NCBI RefSeq assembly: GCF_900095735.1
Contig: NZ_FNLO01000014.1
Span: 1 to 64,000, forward strand
DNA length: 64,000 bases
Reading direction: 5' to 3'
Origin: Chitinasiproducens palmae
GTDB lineage: Bacteria > Pseudomonadota > Gammaproteobacteria > Burkholderiales > Burkholderiaceae
In this document: in pieces, positions 31,367-40,929 of the stretch
Layout of the letters: every line of letters begins with the position of its first letter
Position numbering within the stretch: position 1 is the first letter of the stretch
Notes under the pieces: generated by a model
Told to the model about the DNA's origin: nothing
The model's input: only the letters and a program-made list of their open reading frames with translations
Database searches by the model: none
Made by a program: the position numbers and the translations under genes

Positions 31367-31813
31367 CGCTCGCACGCCGCTCGCGTCACTTGCGCGGCAA
31401 GGCAGCAGGGTGCCGCTGGCATGCGGCCCGGCGCGCATCGCATGGTCTCGGGTCGCGATGCGCATTCGTGTCCCTGCGCTTGCCGGCCGATATGGCGCTT
31501 GCCCGGCGGTCGCATACGCGCTCGCGCGCAGCCTCGCTTCGCAACGCCGCTTCACAACGCCGCTTCACAACGCCGCTTCACAACCCCGCTTCACAACCCC
31601 GCTTCGCAACCTCGCTTCGCAGTGCCGCTGCGTGAGGCGCGCTCCATCGAGCGCGTTCCATTCGACCTGGTCGATTGCACCGTCGAATCGAGGCCATGAG
31701 CCGCCACGCGGTCATCGACGTCAAGCGATCGCGCGGTCAGCAGACGGGGCAGGGCCGCGGCCGAGGACGGCAATGACACGGCTGACCTGACACCGGTCGA
31801 TCGATGCCAGGCA
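31367..31813. other. Gene-free intergenic stretch with a minisatellite
   Basis: A 447-bp gap between the convergent CopD-like and GGDEF-EAL genes. Apart from the 13-bp array (31529-31632) it holds no frame with a signal, domain or ribosome site that I would accept, and no obvious terminator. Confidence 0.6.
31529..31632. repeat. 13-bp tandem repeat x8
   Basis: Eight consecutive 13-bp units around CAACGCCGCTTCA. The inner three are identical and the flanking ones differ by one to four bases. No spacers, so it is not a CRISPR array. The 13-bp period breaks any reading frame. It is the longest tandem array in the window. Confidence 0.93.
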
Positions 31814-34171
31814 CTACGCGGATCCGCAACTGCCCAGGCGCGTCTTGCAGCGCTCGACCAGATCGGGGACTTCGTCAGGCAACACCGACGGCGAGAACAG
31901 GAAGCCCTGTGCATCGAGCTGCCGGTGACAGCGCAGCAGCGACAGCCAGCGCAACTGCGCTTCGGTCTCGATGCCCTCGATCACGACGCCGAGTTTCATC
32001 GCGTTCGCCAGGCCGACGATCGATGCGACCAATGCCCGCACCTTCAGATCGTCCGGCAGCGGCGAGACGAAGACACGGTCGATCTTGATCGTATCGACCG
32101 GGAAGCGGTGCAGGTAGGCGAGCGACGAGTGCCCGGTGCCGAAGTCGTCCAGCGCGATGCGCAGCCCGAGCCGCTTGAGCGACAACATCTTCTGCGCCGC
32201 CAGGTCGGGCTGCGTCATCGCGGCGGTTTCAGTCAGCTCGATTTCCAGCGATTCCGGCGGGATGCCGGTCTCGGCGAGGCAACGTTCGACCGTCGCGAGC
32301 AGGTCACCGCGCCAGAAGTGCAGCGGCGACACGTTGACCGCCACGCTCAACGTCGTGAGACCCGCGGCGTGCCAGGCGGCCAGCTGCCGCGACGCCTGCT
32401 CCAGCGCGAATTCACCGATCGGCACGATCATGCCCAGCGTCTCCGCGATCGGGATGAACTGGGCGGCCGGAATCAGGCCCAGGCGCGGATGGCGCCAGCG
32501 CAGCAGCGCTTCGAGACCAGTCAGCGTGCGCAGCCGAAGGTCGACCTTCGGCTGGTATTCGAGATAGATCTGTCCCTCGGCGAGCGCGTCGCGCAGCATC
32601 TGTTCCCACTCGATCAGCCGCTCGCTGCGCAAGGCGAGATCGGGCTGGAAGAACGCATAGCGCCCCTTGCCCGAATCCTTCACCGCGTACATCGCGACGT
32701 CGCATTTGCGCAGCAGTTCGTCCTCGGTGTCGTCGGCGCGCGTGTGCAGCGCAATGCCGATGCTGGCGCGCAGGTCGAAGCTCACGCCGCGGCGCTCGAA
32801 GGCGGGAGAGCGGATCGTTTCGCCAAGCGTGGTCGCCAGACGCGCGGCCACCGTGTCGATGTCGTCGCCCTCGACGATCACGATGTAACCGTCGCCGGCG
32901 ATGCGGCCGAGGATTGCGCGCTCGTGCAGACCGAGCTCGTCGATGCGGCGCTGCAGACGCCGCGCGACCAGTTTGATGACCTCGTCGCCTTCGCGGTGGC
33001 CCAACGTGTCGTTGACGACCTTGAAGTTATCGAGACCGACGAGCAGCACCGCCAGCCGCCCGACGCTGGCCTGGCTGGCGAGCCGCTCGCGCAGCAGCAT
33101 CACGATGCGCCAGCGGTTGGCGAGGCCGGTCAACGGGTCGTATTGCGCGAGCCGGCTCATGGCGCGCTCGCGTTCGCTCAACTGTCCGATCACACCGCTG
33201 GTGAGCCCGACGAAGGCGATGATCGCCAGCGAGACGATGCCGGTCATCACGCGGTAGATCGTCCGCGTGTGCTGGAAGCTTTCCAGCACCGCCGCTTCGG
33301 AAAGCGCCACCACGACGGCCAGCGGATAGCCCGGGATGCGCTGATACGCGAAGATGCGCCGCACGTCGTCGACCGGGTCGGTCGTGACGCCGCTGGTGGT
33401 CACGAACGGTGGATACGATGCCTGCACCGCGGAGGCGGTCGCGCTCACCAGGGCCGCCGACGTGCGGCGCGACAGCACCGCGCCGTCCTCGTCGAGCACC
33501 GCGATCATGTCGTCGTGCTCGAAGATGCCGCCGTTGTAGAAATCGTTGGAGAAGTAGCGCGGGTTGACCGAGACGACCACCACGCCGCCGAAGCCGCCGT
33601 CCGGGTTGTTGAGCCGGCGTGTCAACTGCAGCGACCACAGATGCGAGACACGGCCGAGCACCGGCTTGCTCACGTACAGCCGGTCCTCGTCGCCCATCGT
33701 ATGGACATGGAAGTGCTCGCGGTCCGACAGGTCGGTACCGATGGCCGCGTTCGGCACCGACGACGCGCGCAGGCGGCCATCCGACCCGATCAGCGCGATC
33801 TGCAGCAAATCCTGCTGCGGCAGTACGCCGCGGCGCATCATCGTCTGGAGATCGAAGCGCGCGGGGTCGCTTTCGTACTCGTACTTGACGAAACGCGTCA
33901 GCTGGTCGAGCTGGCGCAGTGAGCGCAGCGTGTGCTCGGCGAACGCGCTTGAGAGCAGGCGGGCATTTGAGATGGATTGCTCGAACACCGCGGTGCGCTC
34001 GTCGTCCAGCCGCTTGATGACGATGCCCCAGAGGATTCCGATCAACAGCAGGCCGAGCAGGGGCACGGTCAACGCCGACCCCGGCCTGCGCGCGCGTTCG
34101 ACCTGGCCGACATCGCCCGGCCGTACGCGCAACAGGCGCATCAAACCTGCAAACAGTGATCTCATGGTCAC
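31814..34171 (-). CDS. Membrane GGDEF-EAL protein, likely c-di-GMP phosphodiesterase
   Basis: A 785-residue inner-membrane signalling protein. Membrane helices at about 35-53 and 308-328 flank a periplasmic Cache-like sensor (about 60-295). The GGDEF domain (about 340-505) is degenerate: residues 425-429 read AGDGY in place of GGDEF, so cyclase activity is probably lost. The EAL domain (about 520-770) keeps E554 of EAL, N613, DD at 675-676, K696 and E732, so it should hydrolyse c-di-GMP. The start is GTG at 34171, with ATG at 34165 as an alternative. The degenerate domain may bind GTP and activate the EAL domain, as known for other such proteins. Confidence 0.9.
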   Translation of the reverse strand: MTMRSLFAGLMRLLRVRPGDVGQVERARRPGSALTVPLLGLLLIGILWGIVIKRLDDERTAVFEQSISNARLLSSAFAEHTLRSLRQLDQLTRFVKYEYESDPARFDLQTMMRRGVLPQQDLLQIALIGSDGRLRASSVPNAAIGTDLSDREHFHVHTMGDEDRLYVSKPVLGRVSHLWSLQLTRRLNNPDGGFGGVVVVSVNPRYFSNDFYNGGIFEHDDMIAVLDEDGAVLSRRTSAALVSATASAVQASYPPFVTTSGVTTDPVDDVRRIFAYQRIPGYPLAVVVALSEAAVLESFQHTRTIYRVMTGIVSLAIIAFVGLTSGVIGQLSERERAMSRLAQYDPLTGLANRWRIVMLLRERLASQASVGRLAVLLVGLDNFKVVNDTLGHREGDEVIKLVARRLQRRIDELGLHERAILGRIAGDGYIVIVEGDDIDTVAARLATTLGETIRSPAFERRGVSFDLRASIGIALHTRADDTEDELLRKCDVAMYAVKDSGKGRYAFFQPDLALRSERLIEWEQMLRDALAEGQIYLEYQPKVDLRLRTLTGLEALLRWRHPRLGLIPAAQFIPIAETLGMIVPIGEFALEQASRQLAAWHAAGLTTLSVAVNVSPLHFWRGDLLATVERCLAETGIPPESLEIELTETAAMTQPDLAAQKMLSLKRLGLRIALDDFGTGHSSLAYLHRFPVDTIKIDRVFVSPLPDDLKVRALVASIVGLANAMKLGVVIEGIETEAQLRWLSLLRCHRQLDAQGFLFSPSVLPDEVPDLVERCKTRLGSCGSA

Positions 34172-34426
34172 CTATAGCCACCCACACGAGTCGCCGGGGA
34201 CGGCAGCGGGCGGTAGCGCGCGCGTCCAGCAGGCGTGGCTATAGTAACCGGTGGCAGACCAATTCCAAAGCTTGAGGGAGCCGAAATCGCCGCGGCGGGC
34301 GACGAACTTTCGCTTAAAAGCCAGCAGCTTGCCGCGGCATGGCCCCCCGGTCCAGGCAGCGGGCCCTGGCCGCCCGTACACGTCGCGACCCGGCCCCGCG
34401 GCACGCCGTGGCGCGCCGCACGCCGC

Positions 34427-34894
34427 TCATTCGACTTCGGCGATCAGTTCGATTTCGACGCAGGCGCCCATCGGAATCTGCGCCACGCCGAAGGCCGAAC
34501 GCGCGTGCCTGCCGCGCTCGCCGAACACCTCGGCGATCAGTTCGGACGCGCCGTTCGTGACCAGGTGCTGTTCGGTGTAATCGGGCGCCGAGTTCACCAG
34601 ACTCATCAGCTTGACGATGCGCTTGACCCGCCCAAGGTCGCCGGTGTGCTGCTGCAACGTCGCGAGCAGGTCGATGGCGATGCGCCGGGCGGCCTCGCGA
34701 CCTTCCTCGGTCGACATCGTCTCGCCCAGCTTGCCGACCCACGGCTTGCCATCCGGCTGCTTGGCGATGTGCCCGGACACGTAGACGGTATTGCCCGACT
34801 GCGCGCTCATCACGTAGGCGGCAACCGGCGCCGCCGCCGCGGGCAACGTGATGCCGAGCGCTTGCAACTTCTGGTATGCGGGATCCTGCGACAT
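34427..34894 (-). CDS. RidA-family enamine/imine deaminase
   Basis: A 155-residue YjgF/RidA-family protein of the longer type (MSQDPAYQKLQALGITLP start). YVMSAQSGNTVYVSGHIAKQ and RSAFGVAQIPMGACVEIELIA are the family's conserved ends; the Arg that binds the substrate carboxylate is in the latter. RidA hydrolyses reactive imines released by PLP enzymes. A strong GAGGAGG site precedes 34894. It is the last gene of a four-gene minus-strand unit, directly after a PLP aminotransferase. Confidence 0.9.
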   Translation of the reverse strand: MSQDPAYQKLQALGITLPAAAAPVAAYVMSAQSGNTVYVSGHIAKQPDGKPWVGKLGETMSTEEGREAARRIAIDLLATLQQHTGDLGRVKRIVKLMSLVNSAPDYTEQHLVTNGASELIAEVFGERGRHARSAFGVAQIPMGACVEIELIAEVE

Positions 34895-34983
34895 GTGTCC
34901 TCCTCGTGACGTTGAGGCCGGCGCGGCGAGGTGCACCGCATGGCCCGACCGCGGCATCATACGGGACCTTGCCGCTGGCTGTC

Positions 34984-36204
34984 TCACGCGGCGCGCGAGC
35001 CCGAGCCGATGCGGCGACGGATCAGTGCCGCCAGGCGGCCGACGCCTTCGTCGATGCGCGCCGGCGTCACGGTCGCGTAAGACAGACGCATGAAGTTGCG
35101 CTGCACATCGTTGGCGAAGAACGGCTCGCCCGGCACGAAGGCCACGTTTTCCTCGATCGCGTCGGCCAGCAGCGCGCGCGTATCGATGTGCGCGGGCAGT
35201 GCCAGCCAGACGAACATGCCGCCCGCCGGCTGGTTCCATGTCACGCCCTCGGGCATGTCGCGCGACAAGGCCGCCAGCATCGCGTCGCGTTGGCCCGCAT
35301 AGAAAGCGCGCACGGCCGGCAGATGCCGGTCGAACAGGCCGTCCAGCGCCGCTTCGTGAATGATGCGCTGGTTCAGGTTCGGCGTGTGCAGGTCGCTCGC
35401 CTGCTTCGCCTGCGCGAGTTTCGCGCTCAACGAGCGCGGCGCGATCACGTAGCCGACGCGCAGGCCAGGCGCGAAGATTTTCGAGAACGAGCCGCAGTAC
35501 ACCACGCGCTCCGGGGCCATCGACAGAAGCGTGGGCTGTTCCGCGCCGTCGAAGTAGAGGTCGTGATACGGGTCGTCCTCGACGATCGGGAACGGCAGGC
35601 GGTCGGCAAGCGCGGCCAGCGCGCGGCGCCGGTCGGCGGGCATCGATCGACCCGTCGGATTCTGGAAGTTCGGTTGCAGGTAGAGCAGGCGCGTGCCCTT
35701 GATGGCGGCCGCGTCCAGCGCGTCGGGCAGCACGCCGTCCGCATCGCAGGCCAGCGAGCCGTAGACGGGCTCGAACATCGAGAACGACTGCAGCGCGCCC
35801 AGATAGGTCGGCGTTTCCACCAGCACCTTGCTGCCCGGATCGATCAGCGTCTTGCCGAGCAGGTCGAGCGCCTGCTGCGAACCGGTCGTGATCAGCACGT
35901 CCTGCGGATCGATGCGTCGGCCATTGCTCGAATGTCGTGCCGCGATCCACTCGCGCAGCGGCGCGTAGCCTTCGGTCGGCGCGTATTGCAGCGCTTGCGC
36001 ATCGTCTGCGAGCGCGCGTACCGCGGCGGCGCGAATCGCCTCGACCGGGAAGGTGGTCGGCGACGGCAGGCCGCCGGCGAACGAGATGATTTCGGGACGT
36101 TCGGTGATCTTCAGCAGATCGCGGATCGCGGAACTGGTGATCTGTTTGGCCCTGTTCGACAGGTTCCAGGAGGGCGTCAGAGCGTGAGCGGAGAGGTCGG
36201 ACAT
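34984..36204 (-). CDS. PLP-dependent aminotransferase, LysN/2-aminoadipate type
   Basis: A 406-residue fold-type I aminotransferase. The PLP lysine is in VYCGSFSKIFAPGLRVGYV; QPNFQNPTGRSM and FPIVEDDPYHDLYF are the other cofactor regions. It resembles the LysN/ARO8 group (2-aminoadipate or broad amino acid substrate) and has no DNA-binding domain. The start MSDLSAHALTPSWNLS follows GAGACA. It lies 91 bp downstream of the glyoxalase-like gene and 89 bp upstream of RidA on the same strand. The substrate is not determined. Confidence 0.88.
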   Translation of the reverse strand: MSDLSAHALTPSWNLSNRAKQITSSAIRDLLKITERPEIISFAGGLPSPTTFPVEAIRAAAVRALADDAQALQYAPTEGYAPLREWIAARHSSNGRRIDPQDVLITTGSQQALDLLGKTLIDPGSKVLVETPTYLGALQSFSMFEPVYGSLACDADGVLPDALDAAAIKGTRLLYLQPNFQNPTGRSMPADRRRALAALADRLPFPIVEDDPYHDLYFDGAEQPTLLSMAPERVVYCGSFSKIFAPGLRVGYVIAPRSLSAKLAQAKQASDLHTPNLNQRIIHEAALDGLFDRHLPAVRAFYAGQRDAMLAALSRDMPEGVTWNQPAGGMFVWLALPAHIDTRALLADAIEENVAFVPGEPFFANDVQRNFMRLSYATVTPARIDEGVGRLAALIRRRIGSGSRAA

Positions 36205-36295
36205 CGGTGTCTCGTATGAAAAGAAGGGTGGCGCCCGTCCCTCTGGCGCAGGCAGGATCACTGCCGCGCCCGACGCGCCACGGGCCGCATGGGCT

Positions 36296-36961
36296 TCAGC
36301 GAAGCGTTCGCAAGCCATGCGGTGTCTCTATGTCGGCGCTGAGTTCGGGGTCGAGCAGCGTCGCCTCGACGGTGATGACTGCGTCGGCACCCAGCCAGCG
36401 CAGCTGTTCGTTGATGACTTCGACAGCCGGATGCGCGCCACGCAAGGCCCGCAGCGTCAACCCGCAGGCATGCGCGACCGGCGGCGTGCCGCTGCGCTGC
36501 TGCACGACGGTCGGCACGATGCCGTCGCCGGCGCCGCGCCAGCGTGGCCATGCACCGTCGGCGCGGCGGCCGAGCAGGCATTCGCCGCTGCCGAGCCGCC
36601 CGGTCCCGACCGGATCCAGCCGGCGCGGGTAGTCGTCGGCCAGTTGCGGAAGCAGGGCCGGCCGTTCGAGCCGCAGTGTCCAGTGGCCGAGGAAGGCGCC
36701 GGTCGCGAGGCGTGCCGCGAAATGGCCCGGGTCAAGTCCGCGGCTGCGTGCCTCGGCCGGCGTGACGATGTCGAGCCGGCTGCCTCCGCCCAACGACAGG
36801 CCGAGGCAGTGCACGGGGTCCGCGTCGCCGGTCGGCACCGGCATGTGCGGCAGGTCGAGCTCGACGTCGAGCGTGTCGCGCAGGTGTGCCAGCCCCGCCT
36901 CGATCGAGGGAGCATACAACTGCAAGTGATCGAGCCTGACCCGGCCCGCGCGCAACGCCAT
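36296..36961 (-). CDS. Glyoxalase-like (VOC) protein
   Basis: A 221-residue protein of the Glyoxalase_3/VOC type. The opening VRLDHLQLYAPSIEAGLAHL and the GGGSRLDIVTP segment match the family. A His near residue 12 and acidic residues later could bind metal, but I cannot place a full ligand set. The reaction is unknown. Only 20 bp separate it from the DUF2917 gene upstream, so they are co-transcribed. Confidence 0.78.
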   Translation of the reverse strand: MALRAGRVRLDHLQLYAPSIEAGLAHLRDTLDVELDLPHMPVPTGDADPVHCLGLSLGGGSRLDIVTPAEARSRGLDPGHFAARLATGAFLGHWTLRLERPALLPQLADDYPRRLDPVGTGRLGSGECLLGRRADGAWPRWRGAGDGIVPTVVQQRSGTPPVAHACGLTLRALRGAHPAVEVINEQLRWLGADAVITVEATLLDPELSADIETPHGLRTLR

Positions 36962-36981
36962 CGCCTATCTCGCCAATGAAG

Positions 36982-37290
36982 CTATCTCGCCAGCAAAGCG
37001 TCGCGCTGCCAGCGCCGCGCGACGTCGAGCGGCTTTTTACCATAGGAGCGCCGGGTCTGGCACGCCGACAGTCGGAATTGCAGCCCGGCGTCGCCCGACT
37101 CGGCCGACAGCCATACGCGTTGTCCCTGCATCACGGGCAGCGTGTCGCCGGCGGCAAGCCAGTGGTCGCGCGGCGCGCCCTCGATGGTGGCCCAGACGGT
37201 GCCTTGCACGACAAGAATCTCGCCCCGGCCCGCTACGTCAAGCGCGACGCTGGCTGGACTATCGAGTAGGAAATGACGGATCTCTTGCAT
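36982..37290 (-). CDS. DUF2917-domain protein
   Basis: A 102-residue protein with a cupin-like pattern: GEILVVQGTVWATIEG, then HWLAAGDTLPVMQGQRVWLSA, as in DUF2917 proteins. The last 25 residues are basic. GGAG lies six bases before the ATG. It is the first gene of the minus-strand unit and is divergent from the MocR-type regulator. Function unknown; the neighbours suggest an accessory or sensing role in amino-acid metabolism. Confidence 0.75.
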   Translation of the reverse strand: MQEIRHFLLDSPASVALDVAGRGEILVVQGTVWATIEGAPRDHWLAAGDTLPVMQGQRVWLSAESGDAGLQFRLSACQTRRSYGKKPLDVARRWQRDALLAR

Positions 37291-37419
37291 GGGACACTCC
37301 GGTGCGGCAATCAGCAGACAGCGAAAGGCGATACTTGCTAAGGCATCAGTGGCTTCCACTATATCGAGACGGACCGGCACAGTAACGGTACAATTTCTCA
37401 AATACCATTCAGTACAGTC
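37291..37419. promoter_or_regulatory. Divergent promoter region of DUF2917 operon and MocR gene
   Basis: TACAAT at 37389-37394 may be the -10 box toward MocR, and TATAGT (minus strand, 37363-37358) the one toward DUF2917. MocR-type regulators usually bind direct repeats in such gaps; I could not pick an unambiguous pair. Confidence 0.45.
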
Positions 37420-38859
37420 ATGGAAGACCAACCGCTTGCCACCGCGCTTGACTCGCTCGCCCAGATTCCCGCGCCGTTCGATTCAAACCAGTTCACGCTG
37501 GTCGAGCAGCTCACGCAATGGGCTCGACGCCGGATCGACGAACGCGTGTTCCGGCCCGGCATGCGCATGCCCTCGATCCGCCAGCTCGCGGTCGACAAGG
37601 GCGTGTCGCGCTTCACGGTGGTCGAGGCCTACGAGCGGCTCGTCGCAACCGGCTATCTCGAATCCAGGCGCGGTTCCGGCTTCTATGTACGCGAGCAGCG
37701 CTCGCCGGTGCTGGCGCCGAAGCGCTCGCGCGCAGTGCCGACCACCATGGACGTGACATGGCTGTTGAACGCGATGTTGCAGACCACCGTGCCGGAAAAA
37801 GGACCGGGGCTCGGCTACCTGCCCAATGCCTGGCTGGACGGCGAAATGCTGGCCAACGGCCTGCGCTCGGTCGCGCGGCGCAGCGGCGCGCTGCTGCAAT
37901 ACGCGGTGCCGCAGGGCTACGCACCGTTGCGCCAGCAACTGCAGACGCGTCTCGCCGAAATCGAGATTGCCGCATCGCCGGAGCAGATCGTCCTGCTCTC
38001 CGGCGTGACGCAGGGGCTCGATCTGGTGGCTCGCCTGCACGTGGCGCCGGGCGACGCGGTGATGGTCGGCGATCCGGCCTGGTTCCAGATGTTCGGCCGC
38101 TTCGCGGCCCAGGGCGCGCGACTGATCGGCTTTCCCTACACCAGCAACGGACCCGATCTCGACGCGCTGGAAGCGCTGGCCAAGGAATGGCGCCCGAAGC
38201 TGCTGGTCATCAACTCTGCGCTGCAGAACCCGACCGGCACGTCGTTGAGCGCCGCGCAGGCATTCCGCATCCTGCAGATCGCCGAACGCTACGATTTCAA
38301 GATCGTCGAGGACGACATCTACGGCGATCTGTGCCCGATGGGTGCCTCGATCGCCCGTCTGGCGAGCCTCGACCAGCTCAAGCGCGTGATCTACCTGAGC
38401 AGCTTCTCGAAAACGCTGGCCGCCAACCTGCGTGTCGGCTATCTGGCATGCGAGGCGGGGCTCGCGCGGCGCGTCGCCGACCAGAAGATGCTGGTCGGCT
38501 TTACCACGCCCGAGATCAACGAACGGCTGGTCTATCAAATCCTGACCGAAGGCCACTATCGCCGGCACGTCGAACGCCTGCGTCAGAAACTCGACCAGGC
38601 ACGCGAGCCGGCCGCGCGCAAGCTGGAACGCGTCGGGCTGCGGCTGTTCGCCGAGCCGAACGCCGGCATGTTCCTGTGGGCCGACGCGCGACGCGACTCG
38701 TCCACGATTGCCGCCGCGGCGCACGAAGCCGGTTTCCTGTTCGCGCCGGGCGCGCTTTTCTCGCCGTCGCAGACGCCATCGAGCTGGATGCGCTTCAACG
38801 TCGCGAACCTCAACGATCCGCTGCTGTTCGATTTCCTTGCACGCCAGATGGACGCCTGA
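37420..38859 (+). CDS. MocR-type regulator (GntR helix-turn-helix + aminotransferase domain)
   Basis: A 479-residue fusion regulator. A GntR-type winged helix covers about residues 20-95 (TLVEQLTQWARRRIDERVF, MRMPSIRQLAVDKGVSRFTV, LESRRGSGFYV). An aminotransferase-fold domain follows from about 115, with the PLP lysine in YLSSFSKTLAANLRVGY. Such regulators sense PLP or a PLP-amino acid adduct and rarely act as enzymes. Divergence from the DUF2917-VOC-aminotransferase-RidA unit makes that unit its likely target. Confidence 0.93.
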   Translation: MEDQPLATALDSLAQIPAPFDSNQFTLVEQLTQWARRRIDERVFRPGMRMPSIRQLAVDKGVSRFTVVEAYERLVATGYLESRRGSGFYVREQRSPVLAPKRSRAVPTTMDVTWLLNAMLQTTVPEKGPGLGYLPNAWLDGEMLANGLRSVARRSGALLQYAVPQGYAPLRQQLQTRLAEIEIAASPEQIVLLSGVTQGLDLVARLHVAPGDAVMVGDPAWFQMFGRFAAQGARLIGFPYTSNGPDLDALEALAKEWRPKLLVINSALQNPTGTSLSAAQAFRILQIAERYDFKIVEDDIYGDLCPMGASIARLASLDQLKRVIYLSSFSKTLAANLRVGYLACEAGLARRVADQKMLVGFTTPEINERLVYQILTEGHYRRHVERLRQKLDQAREPAARKLERVGLRLFAEPNAGMFLWADARRDSSTIAAAAHEAGFLFAPGALFSPSQTPSSWMRFNVANLNDPLLFDFLARQMDA

Positions 38860-38904
38860 AGCGCCGCGCGGGCGGCGCGCGCCGCGGCGTGGCCGCGTTG
38901 CGCT

Positions 38905-38932
38905 CTTGAAATCGTGCGGATCGTCCCAACGT
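38905..38932 (+). promoter_or_regulatory. Heat-shock (RpoH) type promoter of htpG
   Basis: CTTGAA at 38905-38910, 14 bases, then CCCAACGT at 38925-38932. This fits the sigma-32 pattern CTTGAA-N(13-17)-CCCCATnT. It lies about 115 bp before htpG, a heat-shock chaperone under RpoH control in E. coli. Confidence 0.7.
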
Positions 38933-39045
38933 CTCGCGCAACGCGCGGCCTCTCGTGCCTGCGTGCAGCCGTGCGCTCGTGCCGGCATGCGCGCAGGCGC
39001 CCGACGCGCCTTTTGACTGATGACGACTTGAATCCAGGAATCGCT

Positions 39046-40929
39046 ATGTCGCAAGAAACGATGCATTTCCAGGCGGAAGTGAAGCAGCTTCTGCAGTTGA
39101 TGATCCATTCGCTGTACAGCAACAAGGAAATCTTCCTGCGCGAGCTGATCTCGAACGCGTCGGACGCGGCCGACAAACTGCGCTTCGAGGCGATCGCCAA
39201 TCCGGCGCTGCTCGAAGAGGCACCGAATCTGCAGATCGAGGTGTCGCTGGACGCCGAGGCGCGCACCATCTCGATCGAGGACAACGGCATCGGCATGAGC
39301 CGGGACGAGGCGATTTCCCATCTGGGCACCATCGCGAAGTCCGGCACCAAGGAATTCTTCCAACGGCTGTCCGGCGATCAGCAACGCGATGCCGCGCTGA
39401 TCGGTCAGTTCGGCGTGGGTTTCTATTCGGCGTTCATCGTGGCCGACGAGGTCACCGTCGAAAGCCGGCGTGCCGGCCTGCCGGCCAGCGAGGGGGTGCG
39501 ATGGCAGAGCCGCGGCGAGGGCGACTTCGCCGTCGAGACGGTCGAGCGCGCGCCACGCGGCACGCGCATCACGCTGCATCTGCGCGAGGGTGAGGACGAG
39601 TTGCTGTCAAGCTGGCGGCTCAAGTCGATCATCCAGAAATACTCGGACCACATCGCGTTGCCGATCCTGATGCGCAAGGAGGAGTGGGACGCGGAAGCCG
39701 GCAAGACGGTGGTGAAGGACGAGACCGAGACCGTCAACCAGGCCAGCGCCCTGTGGACCCGCCCGAAGAGCGAGATCGACGACGCGCAGTACAAGAGCTT
39801 CTACCAGCATCTGTCGCACGACACGAACGAACCGCTGGCCTGGACGCACAATCGGGTCGAAGGCCGCAGCGAATACACGCAGCTGCTGTACGTGCCGTCG
39901 CGCGCGCCGTTCGACCTGTGGGACCGCAGCCGTCACGGCGGCCTGAAGCTGTACGTGCGCCGCGTGTTCATCATGGACGACGCCGAAGCGCTGTTGCCGT
40001 CCTACCTGCGCTTCATTCGCGGCGTCGTCGATTCCAGCGACCTGCCGCTGAACGTGTCGCGCGAGATCCTGCAGGAGAGCCGCGACGTGCGCGCGATCCG
40101 CGAGGGCGTGACGAAGCGCGCCTTGTCGATGATCGAGGATCTGGCCGAGAACCATGCGGAGAAGTTCGCGACGTTCTGGAGCGAGTTCGGCCAGACGCTG
40201 AAGGAAGGCGTCGGCGAGGATCACGCGAACCGCGAACGCATCGCGAAACTGCTGCGCTTCGCGTCGACGCACACCGGCACCGACGAACAGACAGTGTCGC
40301 TGGCCGACTACGTCTCGCGCATGAAGGACGCGCAGACGAAGATCTACTACGTGAACGCCGATAGCTATCGGGCGGCCGCCAACAGCCCGCATCTCGAAGT
40401 GTTCCGCAAGAAGGGCATCGAAGTCCTGCTGTTGTCCGATCGGGTCGACGAATGGATGCTGTCGTATCTGACCGAATTCGACGGCAAGCCGATCGCGAGC
40501 GTGGCGCGCGGCGATCTCGATTTGACGCCGGACGAAGCCGAGAAGGAAGCGCAGGAAAAAACCGGCGAAGCGTTGCAGCCCCTGCTGGAAGCGGCGAAGG
40601 TGGCCCTCGCCGACAAGGCCAAGGACGTGCGGCTGACATTCCGCCTGACCGAGTCGCCGTCGTGTCTGGTGGCGGACGAAGGCGAGTTGAGCGGCCATCT
40701 GCAGCGGATGCTCAAGGCCGCGGGGCAGGCGGCCCCGGACACCAAGCCGATTCTCGAACTGAATCCCGAGCACCCGCTGGTCAAGCGCCTGCAGGCCGGG
40801 CAGGCTGGCTTCGACGACTGGTGCCACCTGCTGTTCGACCAGGCGCTGCTGGCCGAGGGCGGCTCGCTCGACGATCCTGCGGCATTCGTCAAACGCTCCA
40901 ACGCGCTGCTGCTTCAGGCCAACGCATGA
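39046..40929 (+). CDS. htpG: Chaperone HtpG (Hsp90)
   Basis: A 627-residue bacterial Hsp90. The N-terminal ATP domain shows [46 protein letters not shown] and [11 protein letters not shown]. The middle domain has [15 protein letters not shown] with the catalytic Arg. The C-terminal dimer domain ends without the eukaryotic tail. [15 protein letters not shown] is the conserved start, after AGGA; an in-frame extension to 38914 is not homologous. First gene of a four-gene overlapping set. Confidence 0.98.
   Translation: MSQETMHFQAEVKQLLQLMIHSLYSNKEIFLRELISNASDAADKLRFEAIANPALLEEAPNLQIEVSLDAEARTISIEDNGIGMSRDEAISHLGTIAKSGTKEFFQRLSGDQQRDAALIGQFGVGFYSAFIVADEVTVESRRAGLPASEGVRWQSRGEGDFAVETVERAPRGTRITLHLREGEDELLSSWRLKSIIQKYSDHIALPILMRKEEWDAEAGKTVVKDETETVNQASALWTRPKSEIDDAQYKSFYQHLSHDTNEPLAWTHNRVEGRSEYTQLLYVPSRAPFDLWDRSRHGGLKLYVRRVFIMDDAEALLPSYLRFIRGVVDSSDLPLNVSREILQESRDVRAIREGVTKRALSMIEDLAENHAEKFATFWSEFGQTLKEGVGEDHANRERIAKLLRFASTHTGTDEQTVSLADYVSRMKDAQTKIYYVNADSYRAAANSPHLEVFRKKGIEVLLLSDRVDEWMLSYLTEFDGKPIASVARGDLDLTPDEAEKEAQEKTGEALQPLLEAAKVALADKAKDVRLTFRLTESPSCLVADEGELSGHLQRMLKAAGQAAPDTKPILELNPEHPLVKRLQAGQAGFDDWCHLLFDQALLAEGGSLDDPAAFVKRSNALLLQANA

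Noticed and set aside
31529-31632. Possible CRISPR array
   Set aside because: Repeats are 13 bp and directly adjacent, with no spacers and no cas genes.
37483-39579. A 698-codon minus-strand frame opposite the MocR gene and htpG
   Set aside because: Runs across two unrelated plus-strand genes and has only arginine/glutamine-rich shadow sequence.
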